DNA from: CAIUPE01 sp037131735 | GTDB taxonomy: Bacteria > Pseudomonadota > Alphaproteobacteria > Rhizobiales > Beijerinckiaceae | Direction of reading: 5' to 3' | Assembly: GCA_037131735.1 (NCBI GenBank) | Contig: JBAXQM010000003.1 | Location: 62,001-126,000 of the forward strand | DNA: 64,000 nucleotides | Shown: positions 27,026-35,953 of the stretch, piece by piece | Layout of the letters: each line of letters starts with the position of its first letter | Numbering within the stretch: position 1 is the first letter of the stretch | The notes under the pieces: model-generated | Told to the model about the DNA's origin: nothing | Seen by the model: only the letters and a program-made list of their open reading frames with translations | The model's database searches: none | Translations under genes and position numbers: made by a program

Positions 27026-28264
27026 TTACTTTTGGTAATGGCGCACAAAATCCAGAAGTAGGTCAATAGCGGTGTCGCAGTCGTCTTCCGTCATGGATTC
27101 GAGCGGACTGTGGCTGATGCCGCCTTTGCAGCGCACAAACATCATGCCGGCGGGGCAAAGTTCGGCCATTGCCATCGCATCATGTCCCGCGCCTGAAGGC
27201 AGAAGTCGCGGTGAAATTTGACGACGGCCAATCGCATCTGAAAGTCCCGTGATGAATGATTGTGCCATCGGTGTGGCTTTCGCCAAAGACAAAGGCTCAA
27301 TGAACAATGTTACATGACGTCGCGCCGCGATGGCTTTGCATTCGGCTTCGATTGCTGCGGTGATTTTGTCGCGAAGTGAATCATCCGGCGCGCGGGTATC
27401 AAGCGAGAATCTCACGTCACCCGGGATCACATTCACCGCGCCCGGATAGGCTTGGAAGCGGCCGACCGTTGCCACAACGCTTTCATGTGTCCGGCCAATG
27501 CGTTCAATCGCGAGCGCCATTTCAGCCGCCGCCGTCAAGGCATCATGACGCATCGCCATCGGCACAGTGCCTGCATGGCCCGGTTCGCCCTTCACCGTCA
27601 AAGCCCAGCGCGTTGCGCCATTGATCGCGGTGACAACGCCTACGGGAAGATTTTCAGCCTCAAGAACAGGACCTTGCTCAATGTGAATCTCGACATAGCC
27701 GATCACGCTATTCGGATCGCGCTTGAGTGATTTCATCTGTGCGGGATCAAAGCCATTCGCGCTTAGCGCTTCACGTATTGAAATGCCCTTCTCATCACGC
27801 GCATCAAGTGCTGAGTCCGGTAATGTTCCGGCAAGCGCGCGTGACGAGGTGAGATTGGCGGGAAAGCGCACATTCTCTTCGTCGCCGAAGCCCAGAATCT
27901 CGATGGCGAAATCAAGACGCTCGTTCTTTTGATGTAACGCTTCCACAACGCCGATCCCGGCGATCACGCCGAGAGCGCCATCATAAGCGCCACCATCAAC
28001 AACCGTATCGATATGCGAGCCGATGAGCAAAGCAGGTTGGCCTTTTTCCGTCCCCTCATAGCGACCAACAACAGTGCCGAGCGCATCAACATGCACGGAA
28101 TCACATCCCGCCTTGCGCATTTCATCGACGATATAATCGATCGATTTGATATGCGACGGGGAAAGATAAAGCCGGGTGATTTTACCCGGTTCATCCGTGT
28201 AGGCGCGAAGCGCTTCAAGTCGTTCAAAGGCGCGCGCGCCGAGAGAGGAAATCGCTTTTGTCAT
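27026..28264 (-). CDS. Zn-dependent amidohydrolase, allantoate amidohydrolase/N-carbamoyl amino acid hydrolase type
   Basis: The 412-residue M20/AllC-type enzyme has metal-binding motifs GSHIDTVVDGGAYDG, GDEENVRF, VEIHIEQGP and a C-terminal GISHSP histidine. The family includes allantoate amidohydrolase, beta-ureidopropionase and L-carbamoylases, all of which release ammonia and CO2 from ureido groups. A urease operon lies about 2.4 kb away, so a ureide nitrogen-salvage role is plausible, but copA lies between them and the substrate is not proved. Confidence 0.84.
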   Translation of the reverse strand: MTKAISSLGARAFERLEALRAYTDEPGKITRLYLSPSHIKSIDYIVDEMRKAGCDSVHVDALGTVVGRYEGTEKGQPALLIGSHIDTVVDGGAYDGALGVIAGIGVVEALHQKNERLDFAIEILGFGDEENVRFPANLTSSRALAGTLPDSALDARDEKGISIREALSANGFDPAQMKSLKRDPNSVIGYVEIHIEQGPVLEAENLPVGVVTAINGATRWALTVKGEPGHAGTVPMAMRHDALTAAAEMALAIERIGRTHESVVATVGRFQAYPGAVNVIPGDVRFSLDTRAPDDSLRDKITAAIEAECKAIAARRHVTLFIEPLSLAKATPMAQSFITGLSDAIGRRQISPRLLPSGAGHDAMAMAELCPAGMMFVRCKGGISHSPLESMTEDDCDTAIDLLLDFVRHYQK

Positions 28265-28306
28265 GACCTCAATCTAAGGGATTGGCGCGGGCGGCTCAAG
28301 TCACGC

Positions 28307-30487
28307 TCAATCGAAGCGCGGCCGCCAAAGGCGCAAGGTCAACGCATTTAAGACGACGCTCACACTTGAGAGCGCCATGGCGCCACCTGCGACCACTGGC
28401 GAAAGCAATCCCAGCGCCGCAAGCGGAATGCCGACGACATTATACGCGAAGGCCCAGAACAGGCCGAGACGAATCGTGCGCGCGGCACGCCGCGCCAAAC
28501 TCATGGCCGCAGGGGCTAAACGCGGATCAGGGCGCATCAACGCCATCCCTGCGCTTTCAATCGCGATATCGGTTCCCGAACCCATCGCAATGCCTACATC
28601 GGCACTTGCCAGTGCGGGCGCGTCATTCACACCATCGCCTACCATCGCAACGACCGCGCCCTCTTTCTTCAATGATGCAATCACGGCCGCTTTGCCTTCG
28701 GGACGAATGGCGGCGAAGATCGATGTGATGCCGAGCTCCTGTCCGATGCGGCGCGCGGCACCTTCAGAGTCGCCGGTGAGTAGTGTGGTGTGCAGTCCAA
28801 GCGAATGACTTCTTGCAATGGCCGCCTTTGATGTTGTGCGTGCGGGATCGGCAAAAGCAATAAAGCCGAGAATGGATTTTGCGGTGATATTTCCCACAAG
28901 GCTGATGCCATGGCCTTCGTTTGTGAGCGCATTCATGCGGGCAGAAAAAGATTTGGTATCCAGGCCCGCGCGCTGCAAAGCGGCGTCATTGCCAAAGATC
29001 CATTGCGTGCCGTTGATTGTCGCGAGGATCGCGCCATCGGTCAATGTAAAGCTTTCCGCTTTCTCGATCACGAGATTACGCCTTTGTGCCTCGTTACGAA
29101 TAGCATCAGCAAGCGGATGTGTGCTTCCTGCTTCAATTGACGCCGCTGTTGTAAGGAGTGAAGCGAAATCATCACTTTCAAGCGCGGTTAAAACGGGTTT
29201 GCCTTCTGTTAGCGTTCCGGTTTTATCGAACACGAGATGTGTGACGGATGCGGCGCGTTCAAGCGCTGCGGCGTCTTTAATGAGAATACCGTGACGTGCG
29301 GCGATACCGGTTGCGGCAAGAATGGCTGTGGGTGTTGCAAGTCCCAAAGCGCAAGGGCAGGCAATTACAAGAACGGAAACGGCATTGATCAGAGCGGATT
29401 CAATAGAGATGCCTGCGAGTATCCACCCAATCCCGGTAATGAGTGCAATCACCAACACAACCGGAACGAACACCGCGCTGATGCGATCCACAAGGGCTTG
29501 CACAGGAGCTTTTGAACTTTGAGCGGACGCCACAAGCCGAATAATACGCGCGAGTAATGTTTCGCTGCCAATGGCCGTTGTTTCAACTTCAATCAGCCCA
29601 TCAAGATTAACCGTGCCACCAATAATTTGTGCGCCTTCAGTTTTTCGAACGGGAAGGCTTTCGCCCGTAACCATAGCTTCGTCAATGCTAGCGGCGCCTT
29701 TGATAATGCGCCCATCGACAGGAATCGTTTCACCCGCGCGCACAAGAACGTGGTCACCCACGCGGAGCGTTTCGACATCGACCATCTCTTCACGATCACC
29801 GATGAGGAGTCGCGCAGTTGTCGGACGTAAAGCACCGAGTGATTTTATGGCTGACGCGGTTTCCGATGTCGCACGTTCTTCAAGCCATTTGCCCATCAAC
29901 ACAAAGGCGATGACCACGCTTGATGATTCAAAATAGAGATGCGCGACATGGCCGCTATGCGCAGCAAAGAGCCAGAGGTAAAGGCTAAGCCCATATGCAG
30001 CGCTTGTGCCGAGTGCGACAAGAAGATCCATTGTCGCGGAGCCGCTTTTGATGGCTTTCCATGCTGAGCGATAAAACCGAAAACCGAGCCCGAATTGAAT
30101 GAGCGAGGCGAGGCCGAATTGAATGAGCGGTTGTGGCATCCACTCAAAGCCAAGCACCATGCCGCCCATGCCCACAAAGAAGGGCGCGGAGATGAGAAAG
30201 GCGAGAAGCGCCGCGCGTTTGGCTTTGGCCGCGCGATGTTCGGCGCGCTCGGCCTCAGCGGTTCGGTTGGCCTCAATGATAAGGCTCGCGCCATAGCCGA
30301 TATCATCAACCGCTTCGATGAGGCTTTTAGGATCGGCAGCGCCTTCAACGCGCGCGCTTTTGGTCGCGAGATTGACGGCAGCACCTGTCACGCCCGGCAC
30401 CGCCAACAGCGCCTTTTCGACGCGTGTGACACAGGCGGCGCAGGTCATGCCGTCAATGGCGAGGGAAAAAGCGGGTGTTTTGGTCAT
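28307..30487 (-). CDS. copA: Copper-exporting P1B-type ATPase
   Basis: This heavy-metal ATPase has one N-terminal HMA domain (MTCAAC at residues 14-19), the membrane ion-binding CPC motif at 377-379, phosphorylated Asp421 in DKTGT, the HP motif in STHPLAD and GDGVNDAPAL. Helix 7-8 residues YN and MALSSVSVV match the Cu(I) class. It exports Cu(I) from the cytoplasm. The ATG at 30487 gives 726 residues; a GTG five codons upstream is an alternative. No CueR-type regulator or chaperone is adjacent. Confidence 0.92.
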   Translation of the reverse strand: MTKTPAFSLAIDGMTCAACVTRVEKALLAVPGVTGAAVNLATKSARVEGAADPKSLIEAVDDIGYGASLIIEANRTAEAERAEHRAAKAKRAALLAFLISAPFFVGMGGMVLGFEWMPQPLIQFGLASLIQFGLGFRFYRSAWKAIKSGSATMDLLVALGTSAAYGLSLYLWLFAAHSGHVAHLYFESSSVVIAFVLMGKWLEERATSETASAIKSLGALRPTTARLLIGDREEMVDVETLRVGDHVLVRAGETIPVDGRIIKGAASIDEAMVTGESLPVRKTEGAQIIGGTVNLDGLIEVETTAIGSETLLARIIRLVASAQSSKAPVQALVDRISAVFVPVVLVIALITGIGWILAGISIESALINAVSVLVIACPCALGLATPTAILAATGIAARHGILIKDAAALERAASVTHLVFDKTGTLTEGKPVLTALESDDFASLLTTAASIEAGSTHPLADAIRNEAQRRNLVIEKAESFTLTDGAILATINGTQWIFGNDAALQRAGLDTKSFSARMNALTNEGHGISLVGNITAKSILGFIAFADPARTTSKAAIARSHSLGLHTTLLTGDSEGAARRIGQELGITSIFAAIRPEGKAAVIASLKKEGAVVAMVGDGVNDAPALASADVGIAMGSGTDIAIESAGMALMRPDPRLAPAAMSLARRAARTIRLGLFWAFAYNVVGIPLAALGLLSPVVAGGAMALSSVSVVLNALTLRLWRPRFD

Positions 30488-30707
30488 GGCTTCGGGCTTC
30501 ACCTTTGAAGGAGATATAGGGTTTCATCGGGCTTACGGCCAGTGAGCCTGAGGAGCGGCCGCCCCGCGCGCGCCGCATGAACGTGAATAGCTGTGCGGAG
30601 CGGGGGCGTTTGGGGGCTGCTTTCCCCTATGCCTAAATTTTCCGCTTTCCGCTGTCCGCCCGCCCGCCTATCAAAAGTGACGCGTTCTTGAAGATCCATG
30701 GCTTTTG
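30488..30707. other. Divergent intergenic region between copA and ureD
   Basis: This 220-base stretch between divergent genes must hold the promoters of copA and the urease operon. It is GC-rich near 30540-30580. No convincing NtrC, CueR or other operator was recognised by eye. Confidence 0.3.
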
Positions 30708-31559
30708 ATGACCGCTCAGCCGATCCCTTTTAATGATGCTTCCCCGCGCACCGCGCCGATGCCGCGCATGATCCGCGCCGAGGGGCAGCTGCGCGCAGGG
30801 TTCATTTCGTCGGCTCGCGGAACGGCCTTGTCCACGCTTTTTGAAAGCGGCGGCTATCGGTTGAAATTCCCACGCGGCGATGTGTGCGAAGCGGTGCTCG
30901 TCAATACAGGCGGCGGCATGGTGGGCGGTGATCGCCTCGCTATCGATTTTCAATTTAAGGAGCAAACAAAAGCGGTGATCACCACGCAATCAGCGGAAAA
31001 GATTTATCGCGCTGATGGCCAAATGTCAGAGATTGATATCGCGCTCACTCTCAGCGCGCAGGCTCACGTGAATTGGTTGCCGCAAGATATGATTTTGTTT
31101 TCCGGCGCGCGGCTATCTCGCCGGTTCATCGTTGCTATGGCCGCTGATGCGTCCCTCACGCTTTTTGAATCAACAATCTTCGGGCGTGTTGCGATGGGCG
31201 AGCGCGTAAGCGAAGGTCTCTTTCGAGATCACTGGCGCATTCGTCGTGGGGGTCGATTGATCTTTGTTGATGATGTAATGATTGAACATGATATAGCTGC
31301 GCGGCTTGACCGCAAAGCGATGGGTGATGGCGCACGCGCGATTGGAACATGTCTTTATGTTGCACCTAACGCCGAAGCGCGTCTTGAAGAGGCGCGAGAG
31401 GCTTTGAAAGACGCGTCGTGTGAATGTGCGGCGAGCGCTTGGAATGGCATGATGATTGTGCGCTTTGTTGCGCGCGATCCTTCTACATTGCGCCGCTCGG
31501 CCGCTCAGTTTCTATCTCGTTTTCGGAATGCTGACCTGCCACGCGTGTGGCAATGTTGA
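30708..31559 (+). CDS. ureD: Urease accessory protein UreD
   Basis: The 283-residue UreD/UreH family protein has the family blocks LVNTGGGMVGGD and TTQSAEKIYR. UreD is the scaffold that, with UreF and UreG, forms the activation complex on apo-urease for nickel insertion and lysine carbamylation. It is the first gene of the operon. The ATG at 30708 follows a TTG codon that is less likely to be used. The stop is 25 bases before the fused ureAB gene. Confidence 0.92.
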   Translation: MTAQPIPFNDASPRTAPMPRMIRAEGQLRAGFISSARGTALSTLFESGGYRLKFPRGDVCEAVLVNTGGGMVGGDRLAIDFQFKEQTKAVITTQSAEKIYRADGQMSEIDIALTLSAQAHVNWLPQDMILFSGARLSRRFIVAMAADASLTLFESTIFGRVAMGERVSEGLFRDHWRIRRGGRLIFVDDVMIEHDIAARLDRKAMGDGARAIGTCLYVAPNAEARLEEAREALKDASCECAASAWNGMMIVRFVARDPSTLRRSAAQFLSRFRNADLPRVWQC

Positions 31560-31584
31560 TGGATAACACAAAGGAGAGGGCGCG

Positions 31585-32211
31585 ATGATCTTATCGCCGC
31601 GTGAGAAAGATAAATTGCTCGTTTCGCTCGCCGCTATGGTGGCGCGTGGCCGTTTGGCGCGCGGTGTGAAACTCAATCATCCCGAAGCGGTGGCCTTGAT
31701 CACCGATTTCGTTGTTGAAGGCGCACGCGATGGGCGCAGCGTTGCCGAGTTGATGGAAGCGGGCGCGCATGTTGTGACCGCTGATCAAGTGATGGAAGGC
31801 ATCGCGGATATGATCCATGATGTCCAGGTCGAAGCGACATTCCCCGATGGCACGAAGCTTGTGACGGTTCATCAACCGATCCGCGGCGGATCAAAAGCCG
31901 ATGCGATTATTCCGGGTGAAGTGATTACGGAGCCGGGTGACATCGTGATGAATGAAGGCCGCGAAACGGCGACGATCACTGTTGCCAATACCGGTGATCG
32001 GCCGATCCAAGTCGGCAGTCATTATCATTTCTTTGAAACCAATCCGGCTTTGTCCTTTGATCGCGCGAAGGCGCGTGGCATGCGGCTTGATATTCCGGCA
32101 GGCACGGCCGTGCGTTTCGAGCCCGGCCAATCGCGCGAGGTGCGCCTTGTCGCTCTCGCCGGCAAACGCGAAGTCTATGGATTTAGACAAGATATTATGG
32201 GCGCGCTCTAA
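31585..32211 (+). CDS. ureAB: Urease gamma and beta subunits fused in one protein
   Basis: The 208-residue protein is a complete UreA (residues 1-100, LSPREKDKLL to HQPIR) joined by a short GGSKAD linker to a complete UreB (about 107-208, IIPGEV to YGFRQDIMGAL). Most bacteria encode these as two genes. Fusions are known, for example in Helicobacter UreA. The reading frame crosses the joint with no stop or start signal. It forms the structural enzyme with UreC. An AAGGAGAGG ribosome site precedes the ATG. Confidence 0.93.
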   Translation: MILSPREKDKLLVSLAAMVARGRLARGVKLNHPEAVALITDFVVEGARDGRSVAELMEAGAHVVTADQVMEGIADMIHDVQVEATFPDGTKLVTVHQPIRGGSKADAIIPGEVITEPGDIVMNEGRETATITVANTGDRPIQVGSHYHFFETNPALSFDRAKARGMRLDIPAGTAVRFEPGQSREVRLVALAGKREVYGFRQDIMGAL

Positions 32212-32231
32212 GCGATAAGGGAAAGATCATC

Positions 32232-33941
32232 ATGACCACAAAACTCTCCCGCGCCGCTTATGCGGATATGTTTGGCCCCACTGTTGGCGACCGTGTGCGC
32301 TTGGCTGATACATCGCTGCTGATCGAAGTTGAAAAAGATTTCACCACTTATGGGGAAGAAGTAAAATTCGGCGGTGGCAAAGTCATTCGTGATGGCATGG
32401 GCCAAAGCCAAGTCACAAACAAAAATGGCGCAGTCGATACTGTGATCACAAACGCTTTGATCGTTGATCATTGGGGCATTGTGAAAGCCGATATCGGGTT
32501 GAAGAATGGTCGCATTGCGGCGATTGGCAAAGCGGGCAATCCCGATATTCAACCGCATGTCACAATCATCATCGGGCCGGGCACGGATGTGATTGCCGGC
32601 GAAGGTAAGATTCTTACTGCCGGTGGATTTGATACGCATATCCATTTCATTTCACCGCAACAGATTGAACATGCGCTGATGTCCGGTGTCACATCGCTGC
32701 TCGGCGGCGGCACAGGTCCATCAGCGGGCACGAATGCCACGACATGCACGCCGGGGCCTTGGCATATGGCGCGTATGATCGAAGCCGCTGATGCGTTTCC
32801 TGTGAATGTTGGATTTTCTGGCAAAGGTAATGCGGCGTTACCCGGTTCACTCGTTGAAATGATTGAAGCGGGGGCCTGTGCGCTCAAACTTCATGAGGAT
32901 TGGGGCACAACGCCGGCAGCGATTGATAATTGTCTAAGCGTTGCCGATGATCACGACATTCAGGTGATGATCCATACCGATACGTTGAATGAATCAGGCT
33001 TTGTGGAAGACACGATCAAGGCCTTTAAATATCGCACCATTCACGCCTTCCATACTGAAGGTGCAGGGGGCGGTCATGCCCCGGATATCATCAAAGTCGC
33101 GGGTTTGAAAAATGTTCTGCCGTCGTCGACCAATCCGACGCGGCCTTTCACCGTCAACACGCTTGATGAACATCTCGATATGTTGATGGTTTGCCACCAT
33201 CTTGATTCATCCATTCCGGAAGACCTCGCTTTTGCTGAAAGCCGAATTCGTAAAGAAACGATTGCGGCGGAAGATATTCTCCATGATATCGGCGCGCTCT
33301 CGATGATGTCATCTGACTCACAAGCCATGGGCCGTTTGGGGGAAGTGATTACCCGCACATGGCAGACCGCCGATAAAATGAAGAAACAACGCGGATCTTT
33401 GTCTGGCGATGGTCGCGCGGATAACACCAGAGTGAAACGCTATATCGCGAAATATACGATCAACCCCGCAATTTCGCATGGTGTGTCGAAATGTATTGGT
33501 TCGGTTGAAGTTGGAAAATTGGCGGATCTTGTGTTGTGGTCACCCGCCTTTTTCGGCACCAAGCCCGATATGATCATCAAAGGCGGCGCGATTATCGCGG
33601 CGCAAATGGGTGATCCCAACGCCTCGATCCCGACGCCACAGCCCGTGCATTTCCGCGAAATGTTTGGTGCGTTCGGCAAGGCGCTGACATCAACCTCGCT
33701 TGTGTTTACGTCGAAGGCAGCGATTGCGAATGGACTTCGTCACGCGCTCGGTACGCAAAAGGAGATGGTGGCGGTGGAGAATGTGCGTGGCGGTATCTCT
33801 AAATCCTCGATGATCCATAATGACGCCACACCGGTGATCACGGTTGATCCGGAGACCTATCGTGTGACGGCGGATGGCGAAGTTCTCGTCTGCGAGCCGG
33901 CTAAAGAGCTGCCTATGGCGCAGCGCTATTTTCTATTCTAG
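32232..33941 (+). CDS. ureC: Urease alpha (catalytic) subunit
   Basis: The 569-residue nickel amidohydrolase has DTHIHF for two nickel ligands, the carbamylated lysine in CALKLHEDWG (near residue 220), histidines in VMIHTDTLNE and HTEGAGGGHAPD, the flap histidines in MVCHHLDS and an Asp ligand in MSSDSQAMG. It hydrolyses urea to ammonia and carbamate. All recognised active-site residues are present, so the enzyme should be functional. It lies 20 bases after ureAB and 33 bases before the likely ureE start. Confidence 0.96.
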   Translation: MTTKLSRAAYADMFGPTVGDRVRLADTSLLIEVEKDFTTYGEEVKFGGGKVIRDGMGQSQVTNKNGAVDTVITNALIVDHWGIVKADIGLKNGRIAAIGKAGNPDIQPHVTIIIGPGTDVIAGEGKILTAGGFDTHIHFISPQQIEHALMSGVTSLLGGGTGPSAGTNATTCTPGPWHMARMIEAADAFPVNVGFSGKGNAALPGSLVEMIEAGACALKLHEDWGTTPAAIDNCLSVADDHDIQVMIHTDTLNESGFVEDTIKAFKYRTIHAFHTEGAGGGHAPDIIKVAGLKNVLPSSTNPTRPFTVNTLDEHLDMLMVCHHLDSSIPEDLAFAESRIRKETIAAEDILHDIGALSMMSSDSQAMGRLGEVITRTWQTADKMKKQRGSLSGDGRADNTRVKRYIAKYTINPAISHGVSKCIGSVEVGKLADLVLWSPAFFGTKPDMIIKGGAIIAAQMGDPNASIPTPQPVHFREMFGAFGKALTSTSLVFTSKAAIANGLRHALGTQKEMVAVENVRGGISKSSMIHNDATPVITVDPETYRVTADGEVLVCEPAKELPMAQRYFLF

Positions 33942-33974
33942 ACTAATCATATGTCAGTGAAACGGGATTATCTT

Positions 33975-34592
33975 ATGCAGCGTGCGACTTCGATTGTTCG
34001 AAAACCAGCGGTCAAGACTGATAAAGTGATCGATAGCGTGAGCCTTGACCATGAGGGGCGTCATCGCCGTCGTATCACGCTCACGGGTGATAAGGGCACA
34101 GCTTTCTTGCTCGATCTTGAAAAGACGGCGACGCTGAATGATGGCGATGCGGTAAAGCTTGAGGATGGCTCGCTCATCCTTGTGAAGGCGGCGCCACAAA
34201 CATTGATTGAAATCAAAGCGGATAATCCGATGCGGCTTTTGAAAACCGCATGGCATATCGGCAACCGCCATACGCCGGCGGAAATCACGGCAGACGCGAT
34301 CTATATTGAAGAGGATCATGTGCTGGCGGAAATGATCCGCGGTCTTGGGTGCGCGATGACAACCGTATCACGTCCGTTCCAACCAGAGCGGGGTGCCTAT
34401 CACGATCACGCTCATGGCGATCATGGACACGCGTATGATCATGGTCACGATCACGGTCATTCTCATGCGCATGGTCCGGGATGTGGATGCGGTCATGATC
34501 ATGATCACGATCATAGCCATTCTCATGATCACCATAATCATGACCATCATGATCATAGCCACAGCCATGATCATGGGCATAAGCATAAATAA
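33975..34592 (+). CDS. ureE: Urease nickel metallochaperone UreE with His-rich tail
   Basis: The 205-residue UreE has its usual N-terminal peptide-binding domain and metal-binding domain, then a C-terminal tail of about 64 residues with 28 histidines, many Asp and a GCGCG cysteine pair. Such tails bind several nickel ions. The ATG at 33975 (MQRATSIVRK) has GGGA seven bases upstream and matches family N-termini. An in-frame ATG at 33951 has no ribosome site. The tail DNA is a degenerate CATGATCA-like repeat. Confidence 0.88.
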   Translation: MQRATSIVRKPAVKTDKVIDSVSLDHEGRHRRRITLTGDKGTAFLLDLEKTATLNDGDAVKLEDGSLILVKAAPQTLIEIKADNPMRLLKTAWHIGNRHTPAEITADAIYIEEDHVLAEMIRGLGCAMTTVSRPFQPERGAYHDHAHGDHGHAYDHGHDHGHSHAHGPGCGCGHDHDHDHSHSHDHHNHDHHDHSHSHDHGHKHK

Positions 34593-34595
34593 ATC

Positions 34596-35276
34596 ATGGA
34601 TGACTGCTCATCGCTTCCGCTTCTTGTATGGCTAAGCCCCGCTTTTCCGGTGGGGTCCTTTGCCTATTCGCATGGTCTCGAATGGGCGCATGAAGCGGGT
34701 GATGTCGTTGATTTTGAAACTTGTCGTGAGTGGATTGCTGATCTCGTGTCATCGGGATCAGGGCGCAATGATGCGATTATTGTCGCTGAGACATGGCGCG
34801 CAATGTGCGGGACTGATTTTCTGAGACTTGATACAATCATCGAATTATCACTCGCGTTGCAGCCTTCATCCGAGCGCTATCTCGAATCAACCATGCAGGG
34901 CAAAGCGTTTCTAACAAATGTCCGCGCAGCCTGGTCGAATGAGGCGTTAGACAATTTTTCGAGACATCATAAAGGCGACATCACTTATCCGGTCGCGGTG
35001 GGTATTGTTGCGGCGACCTATAAGATGGCCTTGTCCCCGGTGCTTGAAGCGTTTCTAACGGCCTTTGTGTCTAATCTCGTCTCCGCATGTGTGCGTTTGG
35101 GCGCAATCGGGCAAACCGATGGGCAGCGTGTGATTGCGGCTTTGATGCCGCTTATTCGCGAAGAAGCGCACAACGCTCAATCCTCTTCGCTTGATGATTT
35201 GGGCTCATGCGTTTTCCGGTCCGATCTCGTCTCTCTTCATCATGAAACCCAATATACAAGGTTGTTCCGTTCATGA
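34596..35276 (+). CDS. ureF: Urease accessory protein UreF
   Basis: The 226-residue, all-helical UreF protein has LVWLSPAFPVGSFAYSHGLE near the N-terminus, a strong family signature. UreF joins UreD and UreG to form the GTPase-controlled activation complex. It starts three bases after the ureE stop and overlaps ureG by four bases (ATGA at 35273-35276), which suggests coupled translation. No unusual features are visible. Confidence 0.93.
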   Translation: MDDCSSLPLLVWLSPAFPVGSFAYSHGLEWAHEAGDVVDFETCREWIADLVSSGSGRNDAIIVAETWRAMCGTDFLRLDTIIELSLALQPSSERYLESTMQGKAFLTNVRAAWSNEALDNFSRHHKGDITYPVAVGIVAATYKMALSPVLEAFLTAFVSNLVSACVRLGAIGQTDGQRVIAALMPLIREEAHNAQSSSLDDLGSCVFRSDLVSLHHETQYTRLFRS

Positions 35277-35893
35277 CTCGCTCCTCTCATGGTCCTTTGC
35301 GCGTTGGTATTGGCGGGCCTGTCGGCTCGGGTAAAACCGCACTCACGGAAATGCTCTGCAAATATTTCCGCGATACTTATGATCTCTGTGCGATCACGAA
35401 TGATATTTATACGAAAGAAGACGCGCGACTTTTGACGGTTGCGGGCGCACTTCCAGAAGAGCGTATCATGGGTGTCGAGACAGGGGGGTGCCCGCATACC
35501 GCCATTCGCGAAGATTGTTCGCTCAATCTTGCGGCTGTCGATACGATGCGCGAGAAATTTCCCAATCTCGATTTGATCCTCATTGAATCAGGCGGCGATA
35601 ATCTTGCTGCAACATTCTCGCCTGAACTTGCCGATCTCACCATTCATGTCATCGATGTGGCGGGAGGTGAGAAAATTCCGCGCAAAGGCGGGCCGGGTAT
35701 CACGCGGTCTGATCTTCTCGTCATCAATAAAATTGATTTGGCGCCGCATGTGGGTGCTAGTCTTCAGGTGATGGAAGAAGACACAAAGCGCATGCGCAAA
35801 GAGCGGCCTTATGTGTTCACCAATATGCGCGAAGGCACAGGGCTTGAAACAGTTGCCGCCTTCATTGAAAAAGCGGGCGGATTAAAGCTCTAA
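35273..35893 (+). CDS. ureG: Urease accessory GTPase UreG
   Basis: The 206-residue SIMIBI-class GTPase has P-loop GGPVGSGKT at 14-22, the metal-binding Cys-Pro-His motif in ETGGCPHTAIRED, and an NKIDLAPHVG guanine-specificity motif. It provides GTP hydrolysis and nickel for urease maturation. Unlike some UreG proteins it has no His-rich N-terminus, consistent with UreE carrying the His-rich tail. It is the last gene of the operon, and a palindromic element follows. Confidence 0.95.
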   Translation: MTRSSHGPLRVGIGGPVGSGKTALTEMLCKYFRDTYDLCAITNDIYTKEDARLLTVAGALPEERIMGVETGGCPHTAIREDCSLNLAAVDTMREKFPNLDLILIESGGDNLAATFSPELADLTIHVIDVAGGEKIPRKGGPGITRSDLLVINKIDLAPHVGASLQVMEEDTKRMRKERPYVFTNMREGTGLETVAAFIEKAGGLKL

Positions 35894-35908
35894 GGTCTTT
35901 GAATTGAC

Positions 35909-35952
35909 GCATTTTGTTCCGATGAACCGGTATCCACTTCATCGCAAAATGC
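35909..35952. repeat. Palindromic intergenic element between ureG and dnaE2
   Basis: The outer arms GCATTTTG (35909-35916) and CAAAATGC (35945-35952) and inner arms CGATGAA (35920-35926) and TTCATCG (35938-35944) form a long hairpin with a three-base bulge and an 11-base loop. The centre, GAACCGGTATCCACTTC, resembles the core of palindromic intergenic repeats common in Rhizobiales. It sits between convergent genes and may also stop transcription. Only one copy was noticed here. Confidence 0.65.
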
Positions 35953-35953
35953 T

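Noticed and set aside
34393..34635. Repeat-rich open frames over the ureE tail, which could suggest a tandem repeat or CRISPR-like array
   Set aside because: The repeats are degenerate codons for His, Asp and Gly within ureE, with no regular repeat-spacer structure.
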